Shown: positions 20,367 to 31,403 of the stretch, in pieces | Position numbering within the stretch: position 1 is the stretch's first letter | How the letters are laid out: every line of letters starts with the position of its first letter | Program-made: the position numbers and the translations under genes | The notes under the pieces: generated by a model | What the model saw: only the letters and a program-made list of their open reading frames with translations | The model's database searches: none | Told to the model about the DNA's origin: nothing | Source of the DNA: Colocasia esculenta | Taxonomy: Eukaryota > Streptophyta > Magnoliopsida > Alismatales > Araceae | Length of the DNA: 64,000 nt | Assembly (NCBI GenBank): GCA_014218235.1 | Contig: CM024757.1 | Span: 147,263,371 to 147,327,370 of the forward strand | Direction of reading: 5' to 3'

Positions 20367-23300
20367 CTAACAATCATCATCATCATAGTCATCTCCCTCA
20401 GCATCAATATCTACGTGGTCATCCTCTGGTGCTCTCGATGGAGCTGACACAGCAAATCTCTGACTAGTCTGAAACTGAGTCATGAATGTGCTCATCTACA
20501 GCATCTGTCTACGTATGTCATCCATCTCAGACTCTCGTTTACGCAGCTGCTCCAACTCCCTCCGCATATCATCCATCTCTGAGTCACGTCTGGGCGCCTC
20601 TGTACGCAACTCCTCAACCTCTATTCTGAGAGTGTTTCAATGTTGTTAATCTGTTGCTGATAGTCAGTGGAGCACGACCCTTCTCCTGTCCCATACCATG
20701 TGCGACGTGTCTCTCGACTGCCTCCGCAACGAATGCAACCAGATCGGTCCTTCCCCATAACTGAAACAAAAGCCTCCTCAATAGAAATGGGGGTACTCCC
20801 ACTCTCACTATCTAGTGAAGGAGTCGATAGCTGAATCATCCTCTCCTGCATAAAAAATTAAAAAAATTATTATTTATCATAAAAAATATCACATAAACAT
20901 TAATGATAAATTTTAAAAATACACTTACATATCGACTCCTACTCTCGTCATCTACCCACTGCTCATTGCCATTAGGTAATTCCTTGCATCTGCCAATTTT
21001 AAAGATCTCCACACGATTTGGTTCACGATCATGAGCAAGGCACTGTTCACATGTGTTAAAGAGAGTAAGAATTAAATAAATATTAAACTGATAGTAAATT
21101 TTAACTAAATATTTAACTTACAAAATCATCCTTCAATTGATAATGACTCTTCCTGCCCTTTCTATATGGCATAGATTGATGAGAGCGATTTGTCTTATTG
21201 CGATCAGCGATATTCTGCCAACAAATATTTTAAATGTTAAAATAAAAAATGAAGATGTACTATAAAACTTTATTATTACCTGCTCATCCGAAGTGTTCCA
21301 TTTTGCACACATTATCTGCCAATCTTGCGGATTAACACCAGCTGGAACTGAGGCAATGGCATCATCAAAAGATTTGCCTGTATAATGCTATATAGAGACA
21401 TAATTTTTTTAGTTCCACATTAAAAGTAGTGAAAATAAATGTGCTTGTAAATAAGACATAAGAAATAAGACATAAGAAAGGTTTAGAGGAGAGCAAGTAT
21501 CCAACAGTTACCAGAATGGAAAGCACATGATTGGGAGAAATGAGGGATACATACATATGTAGAGTGCTGTGGCATCTTTTGACTCTAAAGATGAAATACA
21601 AGTCCAGTTATTAACACATGAAGAAATTTTCAGAAGCAAATTATAAACGCATCCTACTCAAGGGGATGCAAATAGATAGTGAAGTATAAACATCAAACAT
21701 GTGCCTTCTTGGAAGTTGCTTCCAAGGATGACATAGCCTCAAAAAGCCTAAAGTCTTTAGGTTTGAGGACATTAACTAGAGCCTTCTGTGACATCAAGAA
21801 ATCATTACAGGGCATTTCATTCTTGAAGAAAAATAAAAGAAATTTACTGAACCAATTGTTTGCATTTTTGGAGTTCCTTCCATGCTCCATGTTTCCTTCG
21901 GTTGTGAACTGAATGGAAACATCTTTACTGAGTTGTTTCTCATGTTGTGTACCTAATATAATTAAGTGGTTCTCCAAGACTAAATTGTTTTCAAATGGTG
22001 ACCAGTGAGGGATAGGAGCAAGTAGTTTGTTTATTTTGCAAAGGAATAGTGCTGGATGCACTCCTAAATAGCATGTGATTGCTGTTGCTAAGGTCATTTG
22101 CATGTTCTCTAAAATGCTGCTCTCTGGACACTTGAAAAAATCTAGTTTTTGTCTTACAGGTGAAAACATGGGCTAAACTGCTCAATACATTCTGTACAAA
22201 TGGGAAGCTGGAACTTGAACTCATGTACAAAGTTCAGATCCAGTGCTATGATGATGCAAAGTTGATGAAATTGTTCCCACACCTAATTAATAACCTAATA
22301 CGTACTTTGGGACGGGGCTCTCCTAGATCTCCAGAACCTGGCTGCAGGCCTTATTGCATAGGTATATATTGAAGGTCTAGTTGAGTCGAAGCATCAGTTG
22401 AGCCAAAGCTCTAGTGATATCCAAACATATTCCATGAGTTGCAATGACACAGTAGCATTTAGTAAGATGTTCAAGAGTGCTATGATTGGAAGTTCATTCA
22501 GGGAAACAGTGTAACAGTCAGTGGAATGACCCAGTCATAACTTGTTTAGAATGAGAATATATAGCACGGGAATGTAATGGCACAAATCAATATATAGAAA
22601 CATTCAGTAATAATCTAGCACATTAAAATGATCATACTATTTTCCTTTAAAATATTCTTATGCATTACAAGTCTTTTTCAATTTATGGGGGCATACTTTT
22701 ACCGAATTCAGAACTCACTGATGGTTGGAAGACCAATCAGTCACTAAATTAAGAAGCTCTTATCCCTCAGTAGAAAGAACATATATAGTTAAAAGTGGCC
22801 CTAAGGCATACACAGTGAGAAAGGAAGGCCATTTGAGTGCAAAGACTACAAACTGCAGTCTACCCCAACAGCCATTTTAAGATCAAGAAATGCAAGCTTT
22901 TGATGGCCAGGACCTAGCGATCAGGTAGACTACGCTAGATAAATAGCCTTGCCCAGGAACAATATGTACCAGGAATTCCAATTTCACTTGAGTAAAGTGC
23001 ATTATGCTATATAAATATAAGTGGCAGAAATTAAACACATCTTAAACTCAACTACAAGGCCATTGCAAGGATAAGAGAAGCTCCAAGATGTGTCTTCAAA
23101 AATGGCATATTCCCTGACTACAGACATGTTTATTCTTCTGGAATACCAAATTGTATTCACTGCAAATTTCATCGTCCTCTTTAGGTGGACAGAATGAGAC
23201 ATTAAAGAATTAAAGAATTGACATGTGCATATAAGGAAAAATATTAATTTACCCGTTTCTTCAAAACTCCACGCCAAGTACGATGCATAGAGGACATGGG

Positions 23301-23893
23301 CATTAACATTCTTTATCAGTATGGGCCGTTCTATCCCACCGAAAGAGCAACTACAAATTAGAGCTAACATTAGTCATGATAAGAATTTTGATAGATATAA
23401 ATTAAATTTACAGACTATTACCTCAAGATCTCTAAAAATTGTATCTATTATATTTGTAGGAAGTTTGACAAAATCCTTTTGCCATATTTACAATGAAGTT
23501 TTGATACAATGCCCATGGACTAACGAACTGGGCTTCCGACTCTCCAATCCCAGTCCCACCGATCACCTTTACATTCCATCGCTGGCCAGACTCCAATCTC
23601 CTATCTGTCAAACCTCTGGAGGGGCCCCGACGTCTATGTCCCCGACCCCCAAGTCTGTGCAGAAACTGGCCCTGCTTAAACATACACAACAAAGACATTG
23701 ATATCAGATTATAATCAAAATAATATTAATTAATCAAAATTTTGAAATTAAACTACATACCTCCTACAGAACCAACCGCCGAGGATGCAGCTACAGATCC
23801 CTCCGAGGGAGCGTGTGTGGGGAAAGTCTGCTGCACAGTAGTACGATGTCTCCGTGGCCTCGAACCACTGTACGAGCCACCGTCCGAAGCCAT
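20367..23893 (-). pseudogene. TNP1/TNPA-type CACTA gene (Transposase_24-like), several exons
   Basis: Exon 1 (23893-23761) starts MASDGGSYSGSRPRRHRTT and ends at a GTATGT donor. A following coding block near 23690-23430 includes RGHRRRGPSRGLTDRRLESG. After a ~2-kb noncoding stretch come short exons with GVNPQDWQIMCAKWNTSDEQ (about 21370-21285), NIADRNKTNRSHQSMPYRKG (about 21210-21125) and a segment ending in DDESRSRY. The last exon (20845-20367) has EEAFVSVMGK, a Glu/Arg-rich coiled coil and an acidic tail ending DDYDDDDC. This is the layout of the plant Ptta/En/Spm protein that binds subterminal repeats. A frame break near 20625 and unclear middle exons make it a pseudogene. Confidence 0.75.
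21390..23427. other. Noncoding stretch inside the TNP1-type gene
   Basis: About 2 kb between recognisable exons with no coding or repeat family identified. It could be a long intron or an undetected insertion. Confidence 0.4.
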
Positions 23894-24096
23894 CTGTTCA
23901 AACATATCATATTAAACTTACAAGTCAAATTTGGAAAAAAAATACAATAGAACTAAAGAGATTGGAAGTTGTAATCACCTAAGCATCAATGTATTCATCG
24001 ACCCTTACGTTAATATTTTCAACAATGTCAACATCAAATACATCTCCTCTCACATGAACATCAATTAAGGTTTTTGATATGCTTCTTCAAAATCAC

Positions 24097-24870
24097 CTAC
24101 ATCATCTTCACTTGCTGGAACTTGCATATTAAATAATCCCGAGGTTGTGCTCTTATAGGAATAATCCACTCTGGTGTTTTATTGTCATTTACATAGAACA
24201 CATGTTCCACCTGACTAGCGAGAGCAAATGGTTTATTTGTGTTGAGTTTAAGATGAGTATTGAGACTGACAATTCCATACTTATCAATCTTGAATCCTCT
24301 ATCCTTTCCATAGGCATCCCACCAATCACACTCAAACAATACAACTCGTTTTTGATGAGTAAAATATATTTCAAGAATATCATTCAGACGTCCATAGTAT
24401 CCATCACATCCGGATTCAAGTTCTGCCACCACAAAACACCAGACAATTGAGTCAATTTTGTCTCATCTACAGTCTTAGTACGAAACCTGAATCCATTTAT
24501 TATGTAACCCGAATGTGAGTATGCAAATCTCGAAGGAGTTTGTGATAACACTTCAATGTCATCAGTGCAACGAGGATCATTTGCAGCTTTCAATTCTTCA
24601 TATATCTTCGAAACCATTTCAGAAAATCTTCCTGCACCCCATTTGAGTTTTCAAACAACTGTCGTATATTTCAAAAAACCTAAATCTCTATTACGACAAT
24701 TCCGACATGGACACTGTATCAGCTCACTGTATTGACCATGCCTGTATCTTGTTCGATCGCATGAAAAGCATACTCCAAAAAAGACTCTACCCCTCAAATA
24801 TCTAGGATCTCCTCGATTATTAACAAGTTCCATTCAAGTCTTATCAGGTGCAACCATTCTATATATCCTA
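24097..24870 (-). pseudogene. CACTA transposase (TPase) with its catalytic middle deleted
   Basis: The N-terminal piece is the transposase-associated domain: NNRGDPRYLRGRVFFGV, then a cysteine motif in IQCPCRNCRNR. It is followed almost at once by the C-terminal DUF4216 region: SGYIINGFRFRTKT, then YYGRLNDILEIYF and FECDWWDAYGKDRGFKID, and FALASQVEHVFYV. The Transposase_21 catalytic region that normally lies between is missing. A further frame break falls near 24430, and an in-frame TGA (24834-24836) sits where the family has a Trp near the start. The protein cannot catalyse transposition. Confidence 0.82.
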
Positions 24871-25002
24871 TAACCATAAACAAAGATTCAGTAAAAAAAA
24901 TTCGGCAGCACCTCCCTGTATCAAGAGCAAATCCACAAGTGTACATCCACCTGTATACATACATTGTCAATAAAATGGGGGTACCTACATCAAATCTTGC
25001 CA

Positions 25003-25275
25003 ATCCATGGATATTTTGATCATCTGATGTTCTCCATTATATGTGCTTATGATTGTCTTAAAATTTCGGCAGCATCTCCCCACACTTCTCCAATATACCA
25101 CTATTATTTACTAAATTTAACTTGCTCAAAAAATCACTCGTAAATAAACTACAAGTGAAAAGTTGAGTAGTTAAAATTAGCAGGTATTAGAGAAGGAGTA
25201 GGGAGATGTCGTCGAAATTTTAAGAGAATCATAAGCACATATAATGGAGAACATCAGATGATCAAAATATCCACA
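25003..25275. repeat. Inverted repeat with ~90-bp arms
   Basis: ATTTTGATCATCTGATGTTC (from about 25012) and its complement (to about 25270) begin two arms that stay complementary through ATAATGGAG and ATAAGCAC words, separated by about 100 bp. It could be a fold-back insertion in the 5' part of the CACTA element. Confidence 0.75.
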
Positions 25276-25287
25276 GACTGTCCAATA

Positions 25288-25372
25288 GGACAATTCAGAC
25301 TTTTGTTAGGATATATGTCATTACCATCAAAAGACGGTAAAACATATATCCTAACAAAAGTCTTGAACGGGC
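25288..25372. repeat. Short hairpin next to the inverted repeat
   Basis: GACTTTTGTTAGGATATATG (25299-25318) is perfectly complementary to a segment at 25344-25363, with a ~25-bp loop and partly paired flanks (GTCCAAT / GAACGGGC side). Confidence 0.8.
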
Positions 25373-26590
25373 AAAAAGAAAAAAAAAAGGTCCATACATT
25401 CACACACCACATCCACATTCATATTTATATGCTTGCATCCTGCATTAAAATATGAAGGCAATCACATCTTGCAAAAAATCACACATCATCCCATATACTT
25501 CTAGATGTTGCTGCATGCCAGGAATTCACAGGGAAGTATATATATATAATATATAATATATATATATATACCTAATGAAGTGCTTTCTATGCGCAAAGAG
25601 ATTATTGAAATGGGAGAAAAAGAACCTTGTTAGATCCACAGACGTGCATGCGTGTGGGTGGCCTCACTGTAGCTAGGGAATGTTTAGGTGGGTTTCATGG
25701 ACCTAGAGAAGCCTAGCTGCTTATGGGATCTTAATAATGCTTCCTACTGGTTTTGTTTACTGGTGTGTGGCCTTGTTGGATGCTCTCAAATGGATACTTC
25801 CTTTATATTAGTGTCACTCTTGCAATTATGTCATATCCTGAGATAAGAAACAACAATGGGTTTCTCAAATGTGCTCTGATGAGGGACGGAGGGAGGGATG
25901 TGGATATGATATTTGTTGTATATTAAGTGTGTAGCAAATATTGATATAGTAGACACACTTCTATATGATTGTTGTATAAATAGATTGATAAGATTTGATG
26001 CAAAAAAGTATAAAGGTCCTGTCACTTTTATCTCATAGCTTGTCATAGTTAGATAGACTAATCACAAAGATTGTGTCTTCCACATTAATATTTGTTGCAC
26101 ATTTAAGTAGATAGCTAATGTAAACGAAACACCAAAGAATTAAAAAGTCTAATATGGCTTCAGACTGCCTTCAGATGCAAACATAATAGCTACATAAAAA
26201 CTCAGATCCAAGATCCTAGTGAAGTAAAACCAGGTTTAAGAGTTTGATTCCATATTCTACATCACTGTCTCTTCACAATTTCCCTATCCATCTCCCACGC
26301 TGGATCTCTGCACGGGGAATCCAGTTCTGCTCCTTCCGGAAGAACTAAACCAGGTTTAAGAGTTTGAATAGCCAATAATTTCCCAACGAAAAATACTTTG
26401 TGCCTTGCCACGGGATATGACTGGCACTCAACCACGGGATATATTCGTCGACACAGTCTCAGTTTAAGGGCATACATCAATCTTATAGTTATACCGATCG
26501 GCGATCGGCCAATACAAAAAGACAGCAGAAAAGCGAGATCCGGTTGGAGATCCGATTGGAGATCCTCCACCTCTGCCGCTCGACGGCAAA
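25373..26590. other. Unassigned leader region of the CACTA element
   Basis: No coding region supported. It contains an AT microsatellite at about 25537-25571 and a direct repeat of CCAGGTTTAAGAGTTTGA (26230 and 26350). Confidence 0.5.
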
Positions 26591-26599
26591 GGGGAGCAG

Positions 26600-26609
26600 G
26601 TCCTGACGC

Positions 26610-26642
<33 letters not shown>

Positions 26643-26880
26643 GACCTGCAGATCCGGTTGGAGATAGCCGGAGGAGGAGGAGGTCGCCGGAGGAGGACGC
26701 AGCCGGCGCGGGGGCGACTGGGAGATCGTCCGGAGGAGGAGGTCGCCGGAGGAGGACGCGGCCGGCGCGGGGAGATCACCGGAGGAGGAGATCATCGCAG
26801 GAGCTCTAGGGCACAGGGAGATCGCCAGAGGAGGAGATCACCAGAGGAGGAGTTATCGAGAGGCCGGCTTCGCGCAGTGA
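26600..26880. repeat. GA microsatellite and GC-rich GGAGGA repeats
   Basis: (GA)n at about 26608-26641 is followed by irregular repeats of GCCGGAGGAGGAGGTC and GGAGATC. Read on the minus strand this is a (CT)n plus GC-rich leader just inside the 5' end of the element, the same arrangement as in the other CACTA at 48.6-49.2 kb. Confidence 0.8.
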
Positions 26881-26909
26881 GGGGTTGGGGGCGGGGTAAG
26901 AAAAAGAAG

Positions 26910-27335
26910 TATATGTCAGCGGTTGGTGAGGCCGCTGACATTACTTTTAATTAAATAATAAATATTAATTTATTATTATATTTTATCAATATTAAATAAT
27001 ATTGATTTTTATTTATTATATTTTTATCAATATTAAAATAGTATTATTAACATATATCTAATTTTACTTATTAATGATATTTATTAATAATAAATATAAA
27101 ATTTGTCAATTAAAAATAATATATTAATCAAAAATGTTAAAACATAATTATAAAGATTGTCAACGCATAAAAGAAACCGTTGACAAATAGTGAGGATATG
27201 TCAACAACCAAAGCGGCTGGACAAATAATAAAGATATGTCAGCGGACAAACAAAGCCGTTGACGCATGTCCCTTTTGTCAGCGGATTTTCCTAGCGCTGA
27301 CATATTCCGATGACAAATGCTCTGCTTCTGTAGTG
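26910..27335. repeat. Right TIR and subterminal repeats
   Basis: ATGTCAGCGGTTGGTGAGGC starts the region (about 26914). Further copies of the TGTCAGCGG and CGTTGACA words cluster at 27167-27335, and the element ends CTGTAGTG. An AT-rich filler lies between. Confidence 0.85.
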
Positions 27336-27338
27336 TTT

Positions 27339-27830
27339 GTTTCCTACATTTGCAAAAAAACAACTCATATGTGTTACATGGATTCCTCCAATAGTTGATT
27401 TCTGCTTGAATGTGGATGGTGTTTGCAAAGAAAATCCTGGCCATCGTAGTGGGGGTGGTTGTATTCGACACAGCCATGGTAATATTAAAGTGGCCTTTGC
27501 CCACTATTATGGTGTTGGGAATTGTATGATAGTTGAGGTCCGTGCATTATGTGATGGGCTGCGGTTGGCAGCTGCTCATGGCATTAAGCTATCAAGGGTG
27601 TACTCTTGATTCTCAGGAGTTGGTAAATTCCTTCAGGCTCAATGTGGCCCTTCTTGGAAATGTTTAGGATGGTGGATTGCTGCAAGGAATATGCTCTCCG
27701 TGGGTCATGCGCAAATCTCTCATACATATCGAGAAGCTAATCAGGTGGCGGATTCTCTGGCTTCTTTTACCTATCAGTTTGCTTGTAATCAAGTTTTTCT
27801 ATCTGGTGTTGGTCTACCTCACAAGTGTAG
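27339..27830 (+). pseudogene. LINE RNase H domain, 3' end of the split LINE
   Basis: Reads IVDFCLNVDGVCKENPGHRS (RVT_3-type RNase H start with catalytic Asp), then GGGCIRHSHGNIKVAFAHYY and EVRALCDGLRLAAAHGIKLS (second catalytic Glu region), then a stop at the expected D-S position followed by weakly recognisable tail sequence. Placed directly after the CACTA target duplication, it confirms that 18.5-19.7 kb and this segment were once continuous. Confidence 0.8.
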
Positions 27831-27925
27831 GGGGGGGTATCACACTAGATAGATTTAGTCTCATAAATGTAAGGTTCAATTAACTGGGGTATACCCTAGT
27901 ATCGATGTATCCTCTTTACATTATT

Positions 27926-28560
27926 TATATACTAGTCAAAGAAACGCGCTATGCACGTGTAGTATATCTATGAGTATAATATAATTATTAAAAAATAAAG
28001 AAAGATAATTTTTTCATATATTTATAAAAAATAAAAAGATAATTTTCATTGAAATAGTTTCTTATAGGTGAGATAACAAGGTCTATTTACAAATTTTTGG
28101 CAATTTGTTATTGCAAGATTATTTATTATAAATATTTATTATTTTATAGGTTATAAAAGCATCATCATTAAAAAGAAGGCAAGGCCGCTGAAATTAATTT
28201 TTTAACCTACGTATCATGAATTTAGAGTGCATGTCCCGTACCCATCATATCCAACAACACCAGGCGATCCACCTATACCCCTCTCGCCGCCATTAGCCGG
28301 CTCTCCTTGGCACCATCTCCATTGCAGTGGCATCACCTACATGGTATCTCTGAACTCCAGCCACCCTTCCACTGGAACTATATTGAATATCATCTGGCCG
28401 CCTGACCAGCCTGCGAGCCAACTTCCACAGATAGTTGCAGCTGAAGATGAATGTGGTGTACATGGCGGAGTGTGCGGTGCAACGTTTACGTGCCATATAT
28501 GTATGGAGAACGTCATAACATCCATGAAGCAGGATTGAGCAAGAGTCTCATGCATGTATA
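27926..28560. other. Unassigned sequence
   Basis: No gene recognised. 27913-27960 (TATACTAGTCAAAGAAACGC, then a GCGC-like palindrome) resembles the start of some plant Helitron-type repeats, but no matching end was found. Frames at 28227-28555 are open on both strands and match nothing I know. Confidence 0.35.
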
Positions 28561-28965
28561 TGTATACTTCTATTAAGCCATTGCCTCATACCAGTATCTT
28601 TGTAATGTGGGCTTATCCCACTCTGCATATTAATTCTATATATATCATTACAAGTCGTCTCAGTTGAGTGGAACGCGATAATTCTCGGGAACCAAATCCT
28701 TATCTTCTCTCTTAAGAGATTTTACATGGTATCATAGCCTTTCCATCTCATGACCCTCTCACCCCATGGCGACTTCTTCCACATGCACAACTTTGACGTT
28801 CGGCTCTGCATCTTCCTCTGAGTTTATGAATACTCCTCTCCCTACGACCACTCCTCAGCCTCTCACCGCACCTACACAGTCGTCGTCCGTCTCTTCCTAT
28901 TTCTCTATGATGACCTTTCTTCCCATTAAACTTACACCAGACAACCATCTTTGTGGCGTGCCTAG
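28561..28965 (+). mobile_element. 5' stub of a Copia element (partial LTR, primer site, gag start)
   Basis: An LTR end, GAGATTTTACA (to 28726), is followed immediately by TGGTATCATAGCC (28727-28739), a variant initiator-Met primer site typical of Retrofit/Ivana-like Copia elements. A gag start follows at 28766 (MATSSTCTTLTFGS) and runs to MMTFLPIKLTPDNHL, matching the conserved beginning of plant Copia Gag just before the usual W. Homology ends there. The LTR's left limit is unclear. Confidence 0.6.
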
Positions 28966-29004
28966 TTTCTCCCCTTCTTCACTGTCATGGGATGCTCGAC
29001 TGGT

Positions 29005-29140
29005 TGAAGTCTCTCTTGTCTCCCCCCCCCCCCCCCCTCAAACACTCTTGGTGATCCTCCCACTCCAAACCCTGCTCTCTTTGTCCCCCCCCCCCCCACA
29101 CCCAAAACACTCTTGGTGATTCTCCCATTCCAAACCCTAC
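29005..29140. repeat. Tandem duplication with C homopolymers
   Basis: Two ~65-bp copies contain AACACTCTTGGTGAT and CCAAACCCT, each preceded by a run of 13-15 C (about 29022-29037 and 29085-29098). Confidence 0.8.
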
Positions 29141-29344
29141 CTAAGTAAGACAACAACTTCTTGGATTTTCTTTAAAATCGGCATACTTTGAAAAGGTTAT
29201 TAGGTGAATAGTAGCTTAAAAATTTTATTTAGTAATATAGTTTTTGACCGTCAACGGCCGCACTGCCGTGGCCTTTTTTAAAATATATAAAATAAGAAAA
29301 TCGATCTTTTCATGACAGATTTCCTTTCTGTGTACTGCAATAAA

Positions 29345-30687
29345 GGTTTTGTTTTTTTAAATTAAATTAATGTCTTTAATTTTATATTTAAACAATATCC
29401 AATCAAGATGAAATTTTAAACATAAATTATTAGAATGTGATACATTTTATGATGATTTTAGTTAATTTTTTAAAATAAAATTTTCTCAAGTGAAAATTAC
29501 CTCAAAAATTATTAAATCGAATTTATCTTGATATCCGTACTTCGGTAATTCTCAATGTTCATATTTTTAGAATCAACATATTTTTCTAATAATTATAGTG
29601 GTTTCATATTCAATTCTGTTACCAAAGTCCGGTGACACCCTGTCGGGGTACGCACGTCTGAAGACAATGTCGGAGTTATGTTAATAATGTAAGACTGTCT
29701 CTAAATAAAAAATAATATATTATTAACATAACTTTGGTACTATAGCAACTTGATTATTTAATAAATAAGAGTTAATTTAATAGATGGGTTAAATTAAAAT
29801 TCTAACGGTAAGATGAACACGGCAATGCTATAACCCGCCACCTTAACGTGGTCATGCGATAGCCCGCTTCAAGATCGCATCTCACAGACACTCCACATTA
29901 ACTTAATGTTATCACGATGGATATCCTTTTGATCGGGGTTATATTACTCCCATTTATTAAATAATCGGGTTGCTACAGTATCAGAATTATATTAATAATA
30001 TAAAAATATTTTTTAAATAAAAATAATTAAAAATAATCATATTTTATGTAAAATAGTAAATATAATTATTTTTATTTAGAGATACTCTTACATATTAACA
30101 AAACTCCGGTATTATTTTCAGACGTGTGTACCTTGACAGGGCAGTCACCAGATTTCGATAACATAATGAATATGAAACCACCATAATTATCAGAAAAATA
30201 CGTTGATTCTAAAAATATGAACATTGAGATTTACCGAAGTACGGATATGAAGATTAATTCGATTTATTAATTTTTTAGGTAACTTTCACTCGACAAAATT
30301 TTATTTTTAAAAATTAAACTAAAATCATCATAAAATATATTACATTCTAATAAATTTATGTTTAAAATTTCATCTTTATTGGACATTATTTATATATAAA
30401 TTAAAAATATTAATTTAATTTTAAAATCGGGCTTGTTACCTGTCAGAAGAAAATTGAAGGAAAAATTGACGTGTGTACCTCGACAGGATGTCAGCAGATT
30501 TGGTAACATAATTAAATATGAAACCACCATAATTACCAAAAAAATATGTTGATTATAAAAATATGAACATTGAGAATTACCGAAATACTGATATCGAGAT
30601 TAATTCGATTTATTAATTTTTGAAGTAATTTTCAGTCGACAAAATTTTATTTAAAAAAATTAAACTAAAATCATCATAAAATATATT
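29345..30687. repeat. Long inverted repeat plus a third, direct copy, split by the gypsy element
   Basis: Left arm about 29345-29790; right arm about 29930-30440, complementary over most of its length. Landmarks are GATGAAATTTTAAACATAAA (left) against its diverged complement near 30365, and the CGGGGTACGCACGTC segment against GACGTGTGTACCTTGACAGG. A third copy in the right-arm orientation starts near 30465 and continues beyond the gypsy insertion at 40807-40910. This could be a large fold-back or Mutator-like element, but I could not fix the terminal duplication. Confidence 0.75.
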
Positions 30688-31371
30688 TGTGGTGGTCACT
30701 TCCTGCCATCCAGGCCCAACAACAAGGCTCATATAAACCCATGACGAAACGAACTGGCACTATGTTGTCTTGGGGCGTCATCCGTCCTCGGACGACCATT
30801 TCCAGGATGTTCGGGTACACCTACCCTGCTCGGGCCCAGAGCAATCCTCACAGTCACCGAGCGCCAGGCTTATCTTTTCCCAACAAGTAACCTGCTCGAG
30901 AACTGCAGTCAAGGCTGCCCGAGCAGCCTCTTCGGATCCTCACAGCGGTTGTAACTGCCGCGGGCCATGCGCCCCACGATCCAAAAGTGCGTTAATTGCT
31001 AAGCCTTCCAACGGGTATCTAAAGGTGTAACCCCCCCCCCCCCGTTACGTGCGCCAATCAAGGCGCCCTTCCAGGCACGATTCAGAGGCGTTACGTCCAC
31101 CCGCTTTAGCACCCATGCCTATATAAGGCACAGGTATAGCGCCGTGCAAAGGTAGGAAAACTCTCACGCAAATACGCCTTCATCCACGAGAACTTCCATC
31201 CTCTTCAGTCATCCACTGACTTAGGCATCGGAGGGTTCTCCCCGGTTCTTCAACCGGGCCCCCTGATCCGTTTTCTGGTTTTGCAGGCTTTCGTCTGCCT
31301 CCAGCGTCCTTCCTCCCTCCTTCGAGTGTAGGCCCACCAGGCTCCAGCCCAATCAAGAAAAGGCCTCCACA
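30688..31371 (+). repeat. 5' LTR of the Tat element
   Basis: 684 bp, GC-rich. Contains GCCTATATAAGGCAC (about 31119-31133), a clear TATA box, and GTAAC-C13-GTTAC near 31026-31048, a small hairpin with a homopolymer loop. Confidence 0.92.
31121..31130 (+). promoter_or_regulatory. LTR TATA box
   Basis: CTATATAAGG in the second half of the LTR, conserved at the equivalent place in the 3' LTR (about 40552-40561). It is probably the element's promoter. Confidence 0.7.
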
Positions 31372-31373
31372 CT

Positions 31374-31391
31374 TTTGGCGCCGTCTGTGGG
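31374..31391 (+). other. Primer-binding site of the Tat element
   Basis: TTTGGCGCCGTCTGTGGG lies two bases after the 5' LTR. TGGCGCC-type sites, not the initiator-Met type, are usual in Tat and Athila elements. Confidence 0.75.
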
Positions 31392-31403
31392 AACGACGCA
31401 ACC

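Larger units (their letters stand above)
19739..27335 (-). mobile_element. CACTA (En/Spm) transposon in the LINE, internally deleted
   Basis: Ends are CACTACAGGAAAAACGGCA on the left and a complementary ...CTGTAGTG on the right, with TTT duplications (19736-19738 and 27336-27338). Subterminal regions hold many copies of TGTCAGCGG and its complement. Genes run on the minus strand: a deleted TPase (about 24097-24870) then a TNP1-type gene (23893 down to 20367). Both are broken, so it cannot move on its own. LINE RNase H sequence continues directly after 27338. Confidence 0.9.
13644..27925 (+). mobile_element. Decayed L1-type LINE, split by two later insertions
   Basis: Pieces occur in the correct LINE order on the plus strand: endonuclease (13644-13905), reverse transcriptase (about 13935-15052), RT C-terminus plus zf-RVT-like region (18531-19738) and RNase H (27339-27830). 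The gaps are an LTR element with an ATAAG duplication and a CACTA element with a TTT duplication. The 5' part with ORF1 is missing, and the left edge is the end of a Copia LTR. The 3' limit (about 27925) is a guess because no poly(A) tail is visible. Confidence 0.8.

Noticed and set aside
25288..25372. MIRNA gene
   Set aside because: A perfect stem alone is not enough; it lies in a transposon leader beside another inverted repeat, so a fold-back repeat is the simpler reading.
26262..26954. 177- and 98-codon frames over the GA/GGAGGA region
   Set aside because: Same compositional cause as in the other CACTA leader.
28227..28555. 103-codon plus frame and overlapping minus frames, possible host exon
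   Set aside because: Open on three frames at once, no splice sites or domain; too weak to call.
27913..28560. Helitron
   Set aside because: The start-like sequence near 27913 has no matching CTRR end with a hairpin within reach, and no Rep/helicase coding is present.
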